Shown in pieces: positions 17,419 to 26,374 of a stretch of 35,413 bases of DNA. The translations under genes were made by a program, and so were the position numbers. The DNA is taken from positions 1 to 35,413 of the forward strand of contig CALHUA010000074.1 in NCBI GenBank assembly GCA_938039915.1, in the 5' to 3' direction. Within the stretch, counting starts at the first letter, position 1, and each line of letters opens with the position of its first letter. The notes below the pieces were generated by a model that was given only the letters and a program-made list of their open reading frames with translations, made no database searches and was not told where the DNA came from. Source of the stretch: an uncultured Anderseniella sp. GTDB taxonomy: Bacteria > Pseudomonadota > Alphaproteobacteria > Rhizobiales > Aestuariivirgaceae.

Positions 17419-18888
17419 TTAACGGGCCAGGACGCTGATGCAGCCGAGCACCAGTGCCGCCCAGAAGAAGGCGGCGATCGTGAACGTGGTGTTCCACTTC
17501 CACGACAAGGTTGTGCCTGCAATTCCGGTTATTCGGCTCAGAATAAGGGCCGAGGCGCCAAACGGGGACGCGGTCAGGTTCAGCGTCCAGCCCAGTGCAA
17601 GTGCAGTGGCAAGCAGGGTCGGGTCGAGCTGGCTATCGGGCAGGGCGGAGTATAACGACCCCATGAAGGTCACCGTCAGCATTGGCGGCATGGCCAGATT
17701 GGATGCGGCCGGCACAATGATCATGATGGCCAGATAGACCGCGATCGGCGACCATGAAGCAAGACCGGAAATATCGGCAAGCAGTGGCGCGTTGCTCAAA
17801 CCGGCTGCTACAATTCCGATGTAACCGGCGGCGGACAGGGTAACCGCTTCCGGTGAGCCTGCGGGAATGGAAATGGCGGCAATGTCCCTGATGCGGATCA
17901 TCGCGGCGGCTGTCTGGTCCGGTCTCGACCTGTACTGGATCCAGATCCACACGGCGGTGACCACCGGGCTTGCCAACATCAGGGCAGGAACGACTTTCGC
18001 ACCGGTTGCAAATATCAGGGCCAGTGAAATACCGGCCAGGGCAGCGCATACCAGCCCGAAGCGTTTGAAAGCCTGCCAGGGAAACGATTCTGCTGAAAAA
18101 TCCGGACGCGGCAGCGCATCGTGGGCGGCCAGTGTTGCCCGCGCGCGCTTGCCGGTAATCCGGTCTTCGGCCCAACCGATGACAACAATTCCCAATGAGA
18201 TGAAAAATCCGATACCGGCCATGATCAACGGCTTTGATCCTGATACCACGCTGGCCACAAGCGCCTGCGTCACTGCCGTGGGTGACCATGCGATTATCCA
18301 TGAAAAGCCGCGGGCAAGGGCTGACATCTGGCGCCGTTCGCGCCATCCGGCCAGTTCAGGGTTGGTTTCCGCATCCGCCTTGATGCCGCGCTGGATCAGC
18401 GGACCCAACAGGCTGAGCGCGCCGAAATTCAAGATCATGCCAAGCGCATGTCCGCCAGCGTGGATGGCGATGTAACGCTGACCCGGCGGGCGGTGGGTCA
18501 GGTAGCGTCCGAGCTTCAAGACCGATGGAGAGGTGACCGCGCCATCGCGCAGCAAGGCCAGCAGCAGCATGAAGGCTGCAAGATAAGTGGCCTGGCCAAA
18601 TCCTCTTTCGATCAGCGCGTACGGGGCATCGGAAAACATGAAGGCGCAAATGGTCGCAATCACGGCCAGCGCGATCAGATAGCGTTCGCGCAGGCCGAGG
18701 CGGGATTGTCCGACCAGCAGGAACACCACCAGAAAGATGGCTGCAATTGTTGCAGCAGGGGCGAAATGCACGTGCAGTTCGATCAGTTCGAACACGCTCA
18801 TGCCGAGCAGGCACACGGTTACCAGCCTGTCGCTCCAGTGGGTGCGCGCCTTAGTGCCTGCCGTTGCTGTGTCAGCCCCTTTGTCCAT
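17419..18888 (-). CDS. Polytopic membrane transporter, possible ion-transporter superfamily member
   Basis: This 489-residue very hydrophobic protein has about a dozen predicted membrane segments, such as TVCLLGMSVFELIELHV, TIAAIFLVVFLLVG, ATYLAAFMLLLALL, SLGIVVIGWA, IAVYLAIMIIVPAAS and TIAAFFWAALVLGCISVLA. Two similar halves are suggested by the ALARGFSWIIAWSPTAVTQALVA and AAGLSNAPLLADISGLASWSPIAVYLA segments. This looks like the two-repeat layout of the ion-transporter superfamily (organic anion or sodium/proton type), but I do not recognise a family signature. It lies 48 bases downstream of betA and 140 bases upstream of dctP on the same strand, so it may belong to either neighbour. A TATAAT at 18909-18914 could give it its own promoter. 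Confidence 0.8.
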   Translation of the reverse strand: MDKGADTATAGTKARTHWSDRLVTVCLLGMSVFELIELHVHFAPAATIAAIFLVVFLLVGQSRLGLRERYLIALAVIATICAFMFSDAPYALIERGFGQATYLAAFMLLLALLRDGAVTSPSVLKLGRYLTHRPPGQRYIAIHAGGHALGMILNFGALSLLGPLIQRGIKADAETNPELAGWRERRQMSALARGFSWIIAWSPTAVTQALVASVVSGSKPLIMAGIGFFISLGIVVIGWAEDRITGKRARATLAAHDALPRPDFSAESFPWQAFKRFGLVCAALAGISLALIFATGAKVVPALMLASPVVTAVWIWIQYRSRPDQTAAAMIRIRDIAAISIPAGSPEAVTLSAAGYIGIVAAGLSNAPLLADISGLASWSPIAVYLAIMIIVPAASNLAMPPMLTVTFMGSLYSALPDSQLDPTLLATALALGWTLNLTASPFGASALILSRITGIAGTTLSWKWNTTFTIAAFFWAALVLGCISVLAR

Positions 18889-18908
18889 CGGACAAGTCTA
18901 TAACGCCT

Positions 18909-18914
18909 ATTATA
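18909..18914 (-). promoter_or_regulatory. Possible -10 box for the membrane transporter gene
   Basis: Read on the minus strand this is a perfect TATAAT, about 20 bases before the transporter start at 18888. The region 17 bases further upstream (AATCAG) is a poor -35 match. If used, the transcript would be nearly leaderless. Weak support. Confidence 0.25.
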
Positions 18915-18935
18915 CCAACGGAGGTAATTATCTGA

Positions 18936-20597
18936 TTAGCGTTGTGAATTTTGCCAGTCAGGGTTGATCCAGGGTTGCTGGTTGGACGGTGGCAGCGGAT
19001 CAAGGTCGAGGATAGGATCGGATGCCTTCTCGCCTACCATCAGGGACGGCCCGTTGAGATTGCCGTTGGGGATGGACGGAAAAATCGAGCTATCGGCCAC
19101 GCGCAGGCCTTCGATCCCGATCACCCGGCACTGCGGGTCGACCACTGCCATGGGGTCTTTTTCCGATCCCATCTTGCAGGTGCCGCATGGGTGGTAGGCG
19201 CTTTCGGCGTGCTGGCGGATGAATTCGTCAATCGCATCATCGCTTGTCACATCATCTCCGGGCTGGATTTCGCCGTTGGCAAATTCCTGCATGGCCGGCT
19301 GGTCAATGATTTCGCGGGTCAGGCGAATGCAGGAGCGAAAATCCTGCCAGTCCTCGTCTTTCGACATGTAATTAAAGGTCAGTTTCGGCGCATCGTCAGG
19401 GCTGGCGCTGACAGGGGTTACCGTGCCACGGGATTTCGACCGGTTGGGGCCGACATGCACCTGAAACCCGTGCCCGCTGGTTGCGGGCTTGCCGTCATAG
19501 GCAATTGCGCCGGGCAGGAAATGGTATTGAATGTCCGGATACTCGATACCGGCACGTGAGCGGATGAATCCGGCTGATTCAAAGTGGTTGGTGGCCCCCA
19601 GTCCGGTCTTGAACAGCACCCATTGCAGGCCGATCAGTCCCTTGGAGACGAGACCCAGCCTGGTGTTCAGCGTCACCGGCTTCTTCGAGTGCAACTGGAA
19701 GTAAACCTCCAGGTGATCCATCAGATTTGCGCCCACGCCGGGCAAGTGATGCACGGGTTCAATACCGGCAGCTTTGAGAATTTCCGTATCGCCAATGCCG
19801 GACAGCTGCAACAGGTGCGGCGAGTTGAAGGCACTGGCTGCAATGATGACCTCACGCCGCGCATGGGCGGTTCTGATGCTGCCGCCTTTTTCATACTCTA
19901 CGCCGGTTGCACGCCGGTTCTCCAGCACGATGCGGCGTGCCTTTGCCCGGGTGATCAGGTCAAGATTTTTGCGCTTCAGCGCCGGCTTCAGGTAGGCATT
20001 TGCTGCAGACCAGCGCCGGCCCTGCCAGACCGTCATCTCCATGGCGCCGAAACCTTCCTGCTGCTGGCCGTTATAATCGACCGTGGCCGGGTACCCGGCC
20101 TGTACGGCAGCATCGACAAAGGCATGGTACAGCGGATTGTCACGTTCACCGCGGGTCACATGCATCGGTCCGTCCGTGCCGCGCCAACCGTCTTCGCCGC
20201 CATGGGACGTCTCCATGCGCTTGTAGTAGGGCAGGACGTCCGCAAAGGCCCAGCCGGTGGCACCCAGTTCAGACCAGGTATCGAAATCACGGGCATGGCC
20301 GCGGACATATACCATGCCGTTGATCGATGAAGATCCCCCGATCACCTTGCCGCGCGGTGCGGTAATGCGGCGGTTGGCCAGGCCGGGTTCCGGCTCGGAC
20401 ATATATCCCCAGTTATAGGTCTTCGTGTTCAGCGGGATCGACAGGGCCGACGGCATCTGGATCAGGGGGCCGATGTCGCTGCCGCCATATTCCAGCACCA
20501 GTACGGAGTGCCTGCCGTTTTCGCTCAACCGGTTTGCCAGAACGGAGCCGGCAGAGCCCGAACCGACAATGATGTAGTCGAATGTTGCGTCGCTCAT
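18936..20597 (-). CDS. betA: Choline dehydrogenase (GMC oxidoreductase)
   Basis: This 553-residue FAD enzyme of the glucose-methanol-choline family matches choline dehydrogenase in length. It would oxidise choline to betaine aldehyde, the first step of glycine betaine synthesis. The FAD-binding motif [16 protein letters not shown] is at residues 9-24. GMC signatures follow in order: [24 protein letters not shown], then [17 protein letters not shown]. The active-site region near the C-terminus is [25 protein letters not shown], followed by [24 protein letters not shown]. It starts 7 bases after betI on the same strand and is therefore under the same BetI-controlled promoter. betB and betC are not present in the window. 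Confidence 0.93.
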   Translation of the reverse strand: MSDATFDYIIVGSGSAGSVLANRLSENGRHSVLVLEYGGSDIGPLIQMPSALSIPLNTKTYNWGYMSEPEPGLANRRITAPRGKVIGGSSSINGMVYVRGHARDFDTWSELGATGWAFADVLPYYKRMETSHGGEDGWRGTDGPMHVTRGERDNPLYHAFVDAAVQAGYPATVDYNGQQQEGFGAMEMTVWQGRRWSAANAYLKPALKRKNLDLITRAKARRIVLENRRATGVEYEKGGSIRTAHARREVIIAASAFNSPHLLQLSGIGDTEILKAAGIEPVHHLPGVGANLMDHLEVYFQLHSKKPVTLNTRLGLVSKGLIGLQWVLFKTGLGATNHFESAGFIRSRAGIEYPDIQYHFLPGAIAYDGKPATSGHGFQVHVGPNRSKSRGTVTPVSASPDDAPKLTFNYMSKDEDWQDFRSCIRLTREIIDQPAMQEFANGEIQPGDDVTSDDAIDEFIRQHAESAYHPCGTCKMGSEKDPMAVVDPQCRVIGIEGLRVADSSIFPSIPNGNLNGPSLMVGEKASDPILDLDPLPPSNQQPWINPDWQNSQR

Positions 20598-20604
20598 GGC
20601 TGTT

Positions 20605-21189
20605 TCAGTCGCTGCAGGGAAGCTGGCTGTCGATATAGGACTCGACGAGATGGATGGCGGTATCGCGGTTGTAAACGTCTCCGAACAGGGCCGCGCGCAG
20701 CCAAACTCCGTCGATCAGCGCCGAAACGCCGATTGCCAGTTCTGTCGCCTTGTCCGGGCTGGTCAGCTTGCTGAAGGCGTGTTTCAGGTTGGAATTCAGC
20801 CGCGCATCGTACAGGCGCAGAATACGGGTGAGGTTCGATGACTGGCGGGCGGACCCGTACAGGGCCAGCCAGGCGGTCATGACATCGGGTGAATACTGGC
20901 TCGGCGCGAAGTTCGCTGCAACAATCGCCGACAGCCTGCCACGCGGTGTCTGCGCCTGTTTCAGGTTTTTGAGCGTTTCTGCACGCAAGTCGCGCAGCAT
21001 ATGCTGCATGGTGGCGAACAGCAGGTCGTCCTTGCCATCGAAATAATGATGTACGATGCCGGAGGAAACTCCCGCCTTCTTGGCAATGCGCGCAACGGTC
21101 GTGTCGGCATAGCCATAGTCGTGCAGCGACGATATTGCTGCTTCTATCAATTGATTCCGGCGGACCGGACCCATGCCAAGTTTGGGCAT
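20605..21189 (-). CDS. betI: BetI-type TetR repressor
   Basis: This 194-residue TetR-family regulator would repress choline-uptake and oxidation genes until choline is present. The N-terminal helix-turn-helix is [33 protein letters not shown] (residues 30-62), very like known BetI. The ligand domain has [36 protein letters not shown] and ends in [13 protein letters not shown], also BetI-like. It is the first gene of the betI-betA unit. Its own promoter overlaps a long inverted repeat, consistent with self-repression and with control of the divergent choXWV operon. Confidence 0.92.
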   Translation of the reverse strand: MPKLGMGPVRRNQLIEAAISSLHDYGYADTTVARIAKKAGVSSGIVHHYFDGKDDLLFATMQHMLRDLRAETLKNLKQAQTPRGRLSAIVAANFAPSQYSPDVMTAWLALYGSARQSSNLTRILRLYDARLNSNLKHAFSKLTSPDKATELAIGVSALIDGVWLRAALFGDVYNRDTAIHLVESYIDSQLPCSD

Positions 21190-21221
21190 TTCGCCTCACA
21201 TAGAAAAGTGAACTCCGGTGC

Positions 21222-21249
21222 AGAATATTTTTTTTAATTGATCAGTCAA
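21222..21249 (-). promoter_or_regulatory. Probable betI-betA promoter
   Basis: On the minus strand a TTGACT (21249-21244) and a TATTCT (21227-21222) are spaced by 16 bases and lead into betI, about 33 bases further on. The -35 box lies inside the inverted repeat at 21231-21256, so a bound repressor would block RNA polymerase directly. Confidence 0.6.
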
Positions 21250-21256
21250 TTAAAAA
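21231..21256. promoter_or_regulatory. Probable BetI operator
   Basis: TTTTTAATTGA-TCAG-TCAATTAAAAA is a perfect 11-base inverted repeat around a 4-base centre, in the gap between betI-betA and choXWV. The inner TTGA...TCAA half-sites resemble published BetI targets. It overlaps the -35 box of the betI promoter. The size fits a TetR-type dimer or pair of dimers. Confidence 0.75.
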
Positions 21257-21382
21257 CGGCTTAAGTTTTGCCAGGCTGTTGACTTGCAGGTGTGCTGCAG
21301 CGCACATTCCGGCCAATCCAGAGTGCTGAAGATCACTATTTGAAGGTGATCGAATGAAAATAGAAACAGGGAGTAGAAATTG

Positions 21383-22339
21383 ATGATCAGGACATTTTCA
21401 CAGGTGATGACGGGTGTCGCAGCAGCTGCGATCTTCGCATTTGTTCCGATGAGCGCAGCGCAGGCCGCCGACAGTGAAGCATGCAAGGCGGTTCGGTTTT
21501 CAGACGTTGGCTGGACTGATATCACCGCAACAACCGCGACAGCGACTGTCGTCCTGAAAGCATTGGGTTACGAGCCTGTTACCCAGGTCCTGTCTGTGCC
21601 GGTGACGTATTCGTCGCTGAAAAATGGCGACATCGACGTCTTCCTCGGCAACTGGATGCCGACCATGGAAGCGGACATCAAGCCGTACCGTGAAGACGGG
21701 TCCGTGGAATCCATCGGGGCAAACCTTGAAGGCGCCAAGTACACACTGGCTGTTCCCAAGTACACTTACGAAGCAGGCGTCAAGACGTTTGAGGATATCG
21801 CCAAGTTCAAGGATCAGCTCGATGGCAAGATTTATGGCATCGAGCCCGGCAATGACGGCAACCGGCTGATCCTCGACATGATCGAGAAAGACACCTTCGG
21901 GCTCAAGGGCTTTGAGGTTGTTGAATCATCGGAAGCAGGCATGCTGTCTGCGGTTGCCAAAGCGGCCCGCAAGAAAGAGCATCTTGTCTTCCTCGGCTGG
22001 GAACCGCACCCGATGAATGCAAATTTCGAAATGGCATATCTTGAAGGTGGTGATGATGTGTTCGGCCCGAACCTGGGTGGTGCCACGGTACATACCAATG
22101 TGCGCAAGGGTTATGTTGGCGAATGTCCGAATGCCGGCAAGTTGGTTTCCAACCTCAAATTCACCCTGCAGATGGAAAATGAAATCATGGGCGCCATCCT
22201 CAATGATGGCACCGACCCGGAAAAGGCCGCCACCAACTGGCTCAAGGCCAATCCCGGCGTGATGGATGCCTGGCTTGACGGTGTCACCACATTTGACGGC
22301 GGTGATGCCATGGCTGCGGCGAAATCCGCACTCAAGTAA
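21383..22339 (+). CDS. choX: Choline-binding periplasmic protein ChoX
   Basis: This 318-residue substrate-binding protein of a choline ABC transporter has a signal peptide ending near MSAAQAAD (residue 29). The ligand box known from the Sinorhizobium ChoX structure is visible at a one-residue offset: Trp44 and Asp46 in DVGWTDITATT, Trp91 in GNWMPTM, Tyr120 in EGAKYTLAVP, Asn157 in IEPGNDGNR and Trp206 in FLGWEPHPMN. This supports choline as the true ligand, rather than only glycine betaine or proline betaine. ATG 21383 is preferred over the adjacent TTG 21380; CAGGGAG lies about 10 bases upstream. It leads the choXWV operon. Confidence 0.94.
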   Translation: MIRTFSQVMTGVAAAAIFAFVPMSAAQAADSEACKAVRFSDVGWTDITATTATATVVLKALGYEPVTQVLSVPVTYSSLKNGDIDVFLGNWMPTMEADIKPYREDGSVESIGANLEGAKYTLAVPKYTYEAGVKTFEDIAKFKDQLDGKIYGIEPGNDGNRLILDMIEKDTFGLKGFEVVESSEAGMLSAVAKAARKKEHLVFLGWEPHPMNANFEMAYLEGGDDVFGPNLGGATVHTNVRKGYVGECPNAGKLVSNLKFTLQMENEIMGAILNDGTDPEKAATNWLKANPGVMDAWLDGVTTFDGGDAMAAAKSALK

Positions 22340-22361
22340 CCTGATCGTCTGATTTGAAGTT

Positions 22362-22402
22362 ACGCTACCCGGTTTTGCCAAAACAGCAAAACCGGGTAGC
22401 GT
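22362..22402 (+). terminator. Strong hairpin between choX and choW
   Basis: ACGCTACCCGGTTTTGC (22362-22378) pairs perfectly with GCAAAACCGGGTAGCGT (22386-22402) across a 7-base loop. The 17-base stem is followed by CGTTTTCC. Placed 22 bases after the choX stop and 75 bases before choW, it probably acts as a partial terminator or 3' mRNA stabiliser, so that the binding protein is made in excess over the permease and ATPase. Confidence 0.8.
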
Positions 22403-22476
22403 CGTTTTCCGCACGGCTTTTCACAAGCACCAAAAGTGCGGCAGACCCTGCCAACCGGACTTAACGGATTAACCTC

Positions 22477-23343
22477 ATGGACCCGATCAGCGCATTCCTC
22501 GAAGACAACAAGATCCCGCTCGGTAAATGGGGCAAGGAACTTTTCACCTGGCTCACCGACAGTTTCGACTGGTTTTTCGACGGCATCGCCAGCGGCATCG
22601 AAATTATCCTGGAAGCAATGATCGACCTGATGCTGCTGCCGCCGCCGGTTGTTATTATCGCGTTGATTGCAGGCTTGGCGTGGTGGCTGTCACGATCCTG
22701 GAAAATTCCGCTAATCGCAGTCTTGTGCCTTGCGTTCGTGATCAATCAGGGCTTGTGGAAGGAAACCGTTGAGACGCTGGCCCTGGTCGTCGGCGCGGCT
22801 TCGGCTTCGATGCTGATCGGTGTGCCGGTGGGTATCGTGGCAGCGCACAATGAGTGGCTGTTCCGCATCCTGCGCCCGATCCTTGACCTGATGCAGACCC
22901 TGCCGACGTTCGTCTATCTGATCCCGGCGCTGATCCTGTTTGGCCTGGGGCTCGCGCCCGGCCTGGTGACCACCGTCATCTTCTCCATCGCCGCGCCGAT
23001 CCGGCTGACCCATCTCGGCATCACCTCGGTGCCGAAACAGTTGATCGAGGCCGGCCAGGCATTTGGCGCAACCAAATGGCAATTGCTGAAAAAGGTCGAA
23101 CTGCCGGCTGCCATGCCGACCATCATGGCAGGGCTGACCCAGTGCATCATGCTGTCGCTGTCCATGGTGGTGATCGCAGCGCTCATCGGCGCCAACGGGC
23201 TGGGCAAACCGGTGGTGCGCGCCTTGAATACAGTCAACATTCCGATGGGCATTGAGGCCGGTCTCGCCATTGTGGCGGTCGCCATCATGCTGGACCGCAT
23301 CTGCCGCGTCCAGGAACCCGGCAATGGAGGGCAGAGCAAATGA
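22477..23343 (+). CDS. choW: Choline ABC transporter permease ChoW
   Basis: This 288-residue inner-membrane permease of the ProW/ChoW group has membrane segments including VVIIALIAGLAWWLS, IPLIAVLCLAFVI, TLALVVGAASASMLIGVPVGIV, VYLIPALILFGLGLAPGLVTTVIFSI and MLSLSMVVIAALIGANGLG. The coupling-loop motif that contacts the ATPase is EAGQAFGATKWQLLKKVELPAAMPTIMAGL. Its last codons overlap the choV start (ATGA at 23340-23343), so the two are translationally coupled. Confidence 0.93.
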   Translation: MDPISAFLEDNKIPLGKWGKELFTWLTDSFDWFFDGIASGIEIILEAMIDLMLLPPPVVIIALIAGLAWWLSRSWKIPLIAVLCLAFVINQGLWKETVETLALVVGAASASMLIGVPVGIVAAHNEWLFRILRPILDLMQTLPTFVYLIPALILFGLGLAPGLVTTVIFSIAAPIRLTHLGITSVPKQLIEAGQAFGATKWQLLKKVELPAAMPTIMAGLTQCIMLSLSMVVIAALIGANGLGKPVVRALNTVNIPMGIEAGLAIVAVAIMLDRICRVQEPGNGGQSK

Positions 23344-24395
23344 CCAGGACCGCTGTCAGCTTCAAGAACGTCGACATCATTTTCGGGGACAACAAGCAAG
23401 ATGCGCTGCGCCTGCTGGATGCAGGGGCAACACGGCAGGAGATCAATGAAAAAACCGGCGCGGTGCTGGGCGTGGCCGGTGCCTCGCTCGACGTGGCGGA
23501 AGGTGAGATATTCGTGCTGATGGGGTTGTCGGGATCCGGCAAGTCCACCCTGCTGCGCGCGGTCAACCGCCTCAATGAGACGGCCCGCGGTGAGGTGATG
23601 GTGTCGACGGATGATGCGGCGGTCGATGTTGCCTCGTGCAGTGACCAGCAATTGCGCGAGCTTCGCATGCACCAGGTGGCCATGGTGTTTCAGCAGTTTG
23701 CCCTGCTGCCGTGGCGCACGGTCGAAGAAAATGTCGGACTTGGCCTGGAACTGGCAGGCGTCCCGGACGCCGAACGCAAAAGCCGGGTGGCGGAACAGTT
23801 GAAGCTGGTCAGTCTCGACCAGTGGGCAGACCGCTATGCCCACGAACTGTCGGGCGGCATGCAGCAGCGCGTCGGACTGGCTCGTGCCTTCACCACCCAG
23901 GCCCCCATCCTGTTGATGGATGAACCGTTTTCAGCGCTTGATCCGCTGATCCGGACGCATCTGCAGGACGAACTGCTCAACCTGCAGCGCGAACTGAAGC
24001 GCACGATAATATTCGTGTCGCATGATCTCGACGAAGCCATGAAGATCGGCAACCGGATTGCGATCATGGAGGACGGCCGCATCGTACAGGCCGGCACGCC
24101 GCAGGAAATCGTGCTCAAACCGGCCAATGCCTATGTCGAGCAGTTTGTACAGCACATGAACCCGCTCAACGTGATGACCGGGGCGACCATCATGAAAAAG
24201 CTGGCCAAACCGAAGCGTGTGGCTGCAGGCAAGGCAGCGCCGGTCATGATGCCACCGGATGCCACCATGCGCGAGATCATTGCCGAATGCTGGCGTACCG
24301 GCAAAAGCGTGATGATCGGCACTGACGGCAACGCAATTGGCGAGGTCGGCGAAACGGAAATCTATTCGGCGCTCATCAATCGGCCCACCGCTTGA
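23340..24395 (+). CDS. choV: Choline ABC transporter ATPase ChoV
   Basis: This 351-residue ATPase of the ProV/ChoV group powers choline import. Walker A GLSGSGKST is at residues 62-70, the Q-loop MVFQQFALLPWRTV at 115-128, the signature LSGGMQQR at 170-177, Walker B LLMDEP at 191-196 and the switch His in FVSHDLDEAM. The N-terminal DAGATRQEINEKTGAVLGV insert and the C-terminal extension (residues 270-351, with a degenerate CBS-like ATMREIIAECWRTGKSVMIGTDG) are usual in this group. It is the last gene of the operon and converges on tspO 13 bases away. Confidence 0.94.
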   Translation: MTRTAVSFKNVDIIFGDNKQDALRLLDAGATRQEINEKTGAVLGVAGASLDVAEGEIFVLMGLSGSGKSTLLRAVNRLNETARGEVMVSTDDAAVDVASCSDQQLRELRMHQVAMVFQQFALLPWRTVEENVGLGLELAGVPDAERKSRVAEQLKLVSLDQWADRYAHELSGGMQQRVGLARAFTTQAPILLMDEPFSALDPLIRTHLQDELLNLQRELKRTIIFVSHDLDEAMKIGNRIAIMEDGRIVQAGTPQEIVLKPANAYVEQFVQHMNPLNVMTGATIMKKLAKPKRVAAGKAAPVMMPPDATMREIIAECWRTGKSVMIGTDGNAIGEVGETEIYSALINRPTA

Positions 24396-24408
24396 GGGCG
24401 GAAGGCCC

Positions 24409-24915
24409 CTAATTCAGGTACCAGAAGGCAAAATTAAGCGCCGCTGCAAAACTGACCCACAAAAGATAGGGCACCATCAGCCATGCGGCCACGCGGTCAA
24501 TGGGCCGGAAAACCGATATTGCCAGCGCTATTGTCAGCCATAGTGCGGTGATCGTGACCAGTCCTAACAGGGTCGATCTGGCGGCAAAGAACGCCATCGA
24601 CCAGGTGAAGTTGAACGTCAGTTGCACGAAGAAGACGATCAGGGCGGAGCGGGCGTCACCGACAAATCCGCCGCCGGCGCGCCAAATTCGCCAGGCTGCA
24701 ACTCCCATCATGATGTAGAGCACGGTCCATACCGGCGCGAACACCCAACCGGGCGGTGTCCACGACGGACGGTTCAACGTCATGTACCAGGTGGCAACCG
24801 ACTGGTTGGTTGCCCAACCGGCAACGCTGCCGACAGCCAGACACAATCCGATAAAGCCTGCCAGCACAAGCCATTGGCGTGCCGGCGGATTGGTAGCATC
24901 ACTTTTCAGAGTCAT
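24409..24915 (-). CDS. tspO: TspO/MBR family tryptophan-rich membrane protein
   Basis: This 168-residue five-helix membrane protein of the TspO/peripheral benzodiazepine receptor family binds porphyrins in other bacteria and affects pigment or stress responses. The signature is in WYMTLNRPSWTPPGWVFAPVWTVLYIMMGVAAWRIW. The last helix has LMVPYLLWVSFAAALNFAFWYLN, the standard family end. ATG 24915 is preferred over GTG 24927 since GGGAA lies just upstream of it. It stands alone, between choV (convergent) and a divergent DUF302 gene; no photosynthesis or haem genes are close. Confidence 0.92.
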   Translation of the reverse strand: MTLKSDATNPPARQWLVLAGFIGLCLAVGSVAGWATNQSVATWYMTLNRPSWTPPGWVFAPVWTVLYIMMGVAAWRIWRAGGGFVGDARSALIVFFVQLTFNFTWSMAFFAARSTLLGLVTITALWLTIALAISVFRPIDRVAAWLMVPYLLWVSFAAALNFAFWYLN

Positions 24916-25020
24916 GTCAATTCCCACGATAATGTGACTTGCGTCCGGTTGCCGTCAGCATGACATAAACACATTCCACATATGACCTCCAACCTGTTCA
25001 TGTCCTCAAGGAGCACTCTA

Positions 25021-25491
25021 ATGATCAAGTCGTTTTTGGCTGTTGCCGCGGTTTCCCTCTCCATGGCGGTTGCACCCGCACTGGCCGGAGATAGCGCAAA
25101 TGGTACCATCAAGATGGAAAGCGCCCATGATGCCGCCACCACGCTGGACCGGCTGGAAGCGATCTTCAAGGAAAAGGGCATCACCGTGTTTGCCCGGGTC
25201 GATCATGCCGCCGGTGCCAAGAAGATCGGCGAAGACATGGCACCGACACAGCTTCTGCTGTTCGGCAATCCCAAGCTCGGCACGCCCTTGATGAAGGTCA
25301 ATCGTGAAGCCGGTTTCGACCTGCCGATGAAGGCGCTGGCCTGGACCGATGATGCCGGCAAGACATGGCTCGCGGTTACAGATCCTGCTGCCCTGAAATC
25401 GCGCTATGGCCTGGATGATGCCGCGCCGGTAATTGAAAAAATGAGCGGTGCTGTAAGCGCCATGGGCAAAAAAGCCACTTCGAAGGAATAG
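25021..25491 (+). CDS. Exported DUF302 family protein
   Basis: This 156-residue protein has a signal peptide (KSFLAVAAVSLSMAVAPALAG) and one DUF302 domain: SAHDAATTLDRLEAIFKEKGITVFARVDHAAGAKKIGEDMAPTQLLLFGNPKLGTPLM is the core, followed by DLPMKALAWTDDAGKTWLAVTDP. DUF302 proteins are small periplasmic or cytoplasmic domains of unknown function. The start at ATG 25021 is fixed by an AAGGAG element 7 bases upstream. It is divergent from tspO and convergent with the FAH-like gene, so it probably stands alone. Confidence 0.88.
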   Translation: MIKSFLAVAAVSLSMAVAPALAGDSANGTIKMESAHDAATTLDRLEAIFKEKGITVFARVDHAAGAKKIGEDMAPTQLLLFGNPKLGTPLMKVNREAGFDLPMKALAWTDDAGKTWLAVTDPAALKSRYGLDDAAPVIEKMSGAVSAMGKKATSKE

Positions 25492-25510
25492 GTCTTCGAT
25501 CTGAAAAACA

Positions 25511-26362
25511 CTATTTAGGCGTCGGACCCACAGTATTGCGCAGGCGTCCGATGCCCTCCAGCAAGACCTCAACCACGTCGCCCTCCTTCAGGGCGGCGGT
25601 GGTGCCCGCGGTGCCGGTGTAAATCACATCGCCGGGTTCCAGCGTCATGTAGCGCGACAGTTCGGAAATGATTTTGGCCGACGAATGGATCATCTGTTTG
25701 GTCGATCCCTTCTGAACCGATTTACCGTTGACCAGGGTTTCGAACTTCAGATTGTCAATGGTCAGGCCCGGAGATATCCAGGGTCCCAGCGGCGCAAATG
25801 TGTCAGAGCCTTTTGATTTCAGGACGGTAAACCCGCCTGAGCCGAAACTGCGTTCGGTCACGTCGTTTCCGGCAGTGACGCCAAACACGAAGCCCAGTGC
25901 ATCTTTTTCGGATACGTTCTTTGCCCGAGCGCCCATGACGATGACCATTTCGCCCTCATAGTGAAGGTTGGTCGAGCCCTTCGGCGGCATGATGGTGTCT
26001 TCAGGACCGATGATCGAGGATGGCAGCTTTGCGAAAAACTGCAGGTCACCGCCGCTGCCGCCATGGCTCTTGTAGTTGAGTGCGATGCCAATGACCTTTC
26101 CCGGGATGACCGGCGGCAGCACCTTCACATCCTCCAGCGGTATGATGTTGCCGGTGACAACGGTGTCCTTGTCGAAAAAACTGCCGGTCAGGGTGTGGAC
26201 ACCACCGAACGAGATAAAGCCGTAGTGGACCTTGCCATCATGTTCGAACCGGCCAAAGCGCAGCGGTCCGTCATCGCCTTCGGTGATCTGTGCCAGGCTC
26301 GGGCCACAAAGGCATATGAGCAGCGCCAGGCCGGCGAGCATGGTTTTGACACTACGAAACAT
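25511..26362 (-). CDS. Fumarylacetoacetate hydrolase-fold protein with signal peptide
   Basis: This 283-residue protein has an FAH-type catalytic domain. NYKSHGG is at residues 97-102, the metal ligands Glu136 and Glu138 are in LHYEGEMVIVMG, and Asp167 is in GNDVTERSFG. The end has ELSRYMTLEPGDVIYTGTAGTTAALKEGDVVEVLLEGIGRLRNTV, standard for 2-hydroxyhepta-2,4-diene-dioate isomerase-like members. Unusually, it opens with a clear export signal, MLAGLALLICLCGPSLAQ, so the enzyme is probably periplasmic or, given the Cys residues near the cleavage region, possibly membrane-attached. Known FAH enzymes are cytoplasmic. It starts 12 bases after the nickel/cobalt exporter gene, so it belongs to that operon. 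The reaction is not known. Confidence 0.88.
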   Translation of the reverse strand: MFRSVKTMLAGLALLICLCGPSLAQITEGDDGPLRFGRFEHDGKVHYGFISFGGVHTLTGSFFDKDTVVTGNIIPLEDVKVLPPVIPGKVIGIALNYKSHGGSGGDLQFFAKLPSSIIGPEDTIMPPKGSTNLHYEGEMVIVMGARAKNVSEKDALGFVFGVTAGNDVTERSFGSGGFTVLKSKGSDTFAPLGPWISPGLTIDNLKFETLVNGKSVQKGSTKQMIHSSAKIISELSRYMTLEPGDVIYTGTAGTTAALKEGDVVEVLLEGIGRLRNTVGPTPK

Positions 26363-26374
26363 GGATGGTTACCT

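Noticed and set aside
24396-24408. Terminator between choV and tspO
   Set aside because: The gap is 13 bases, and the GGGC/GCCC match there is too short and lacks a T run.
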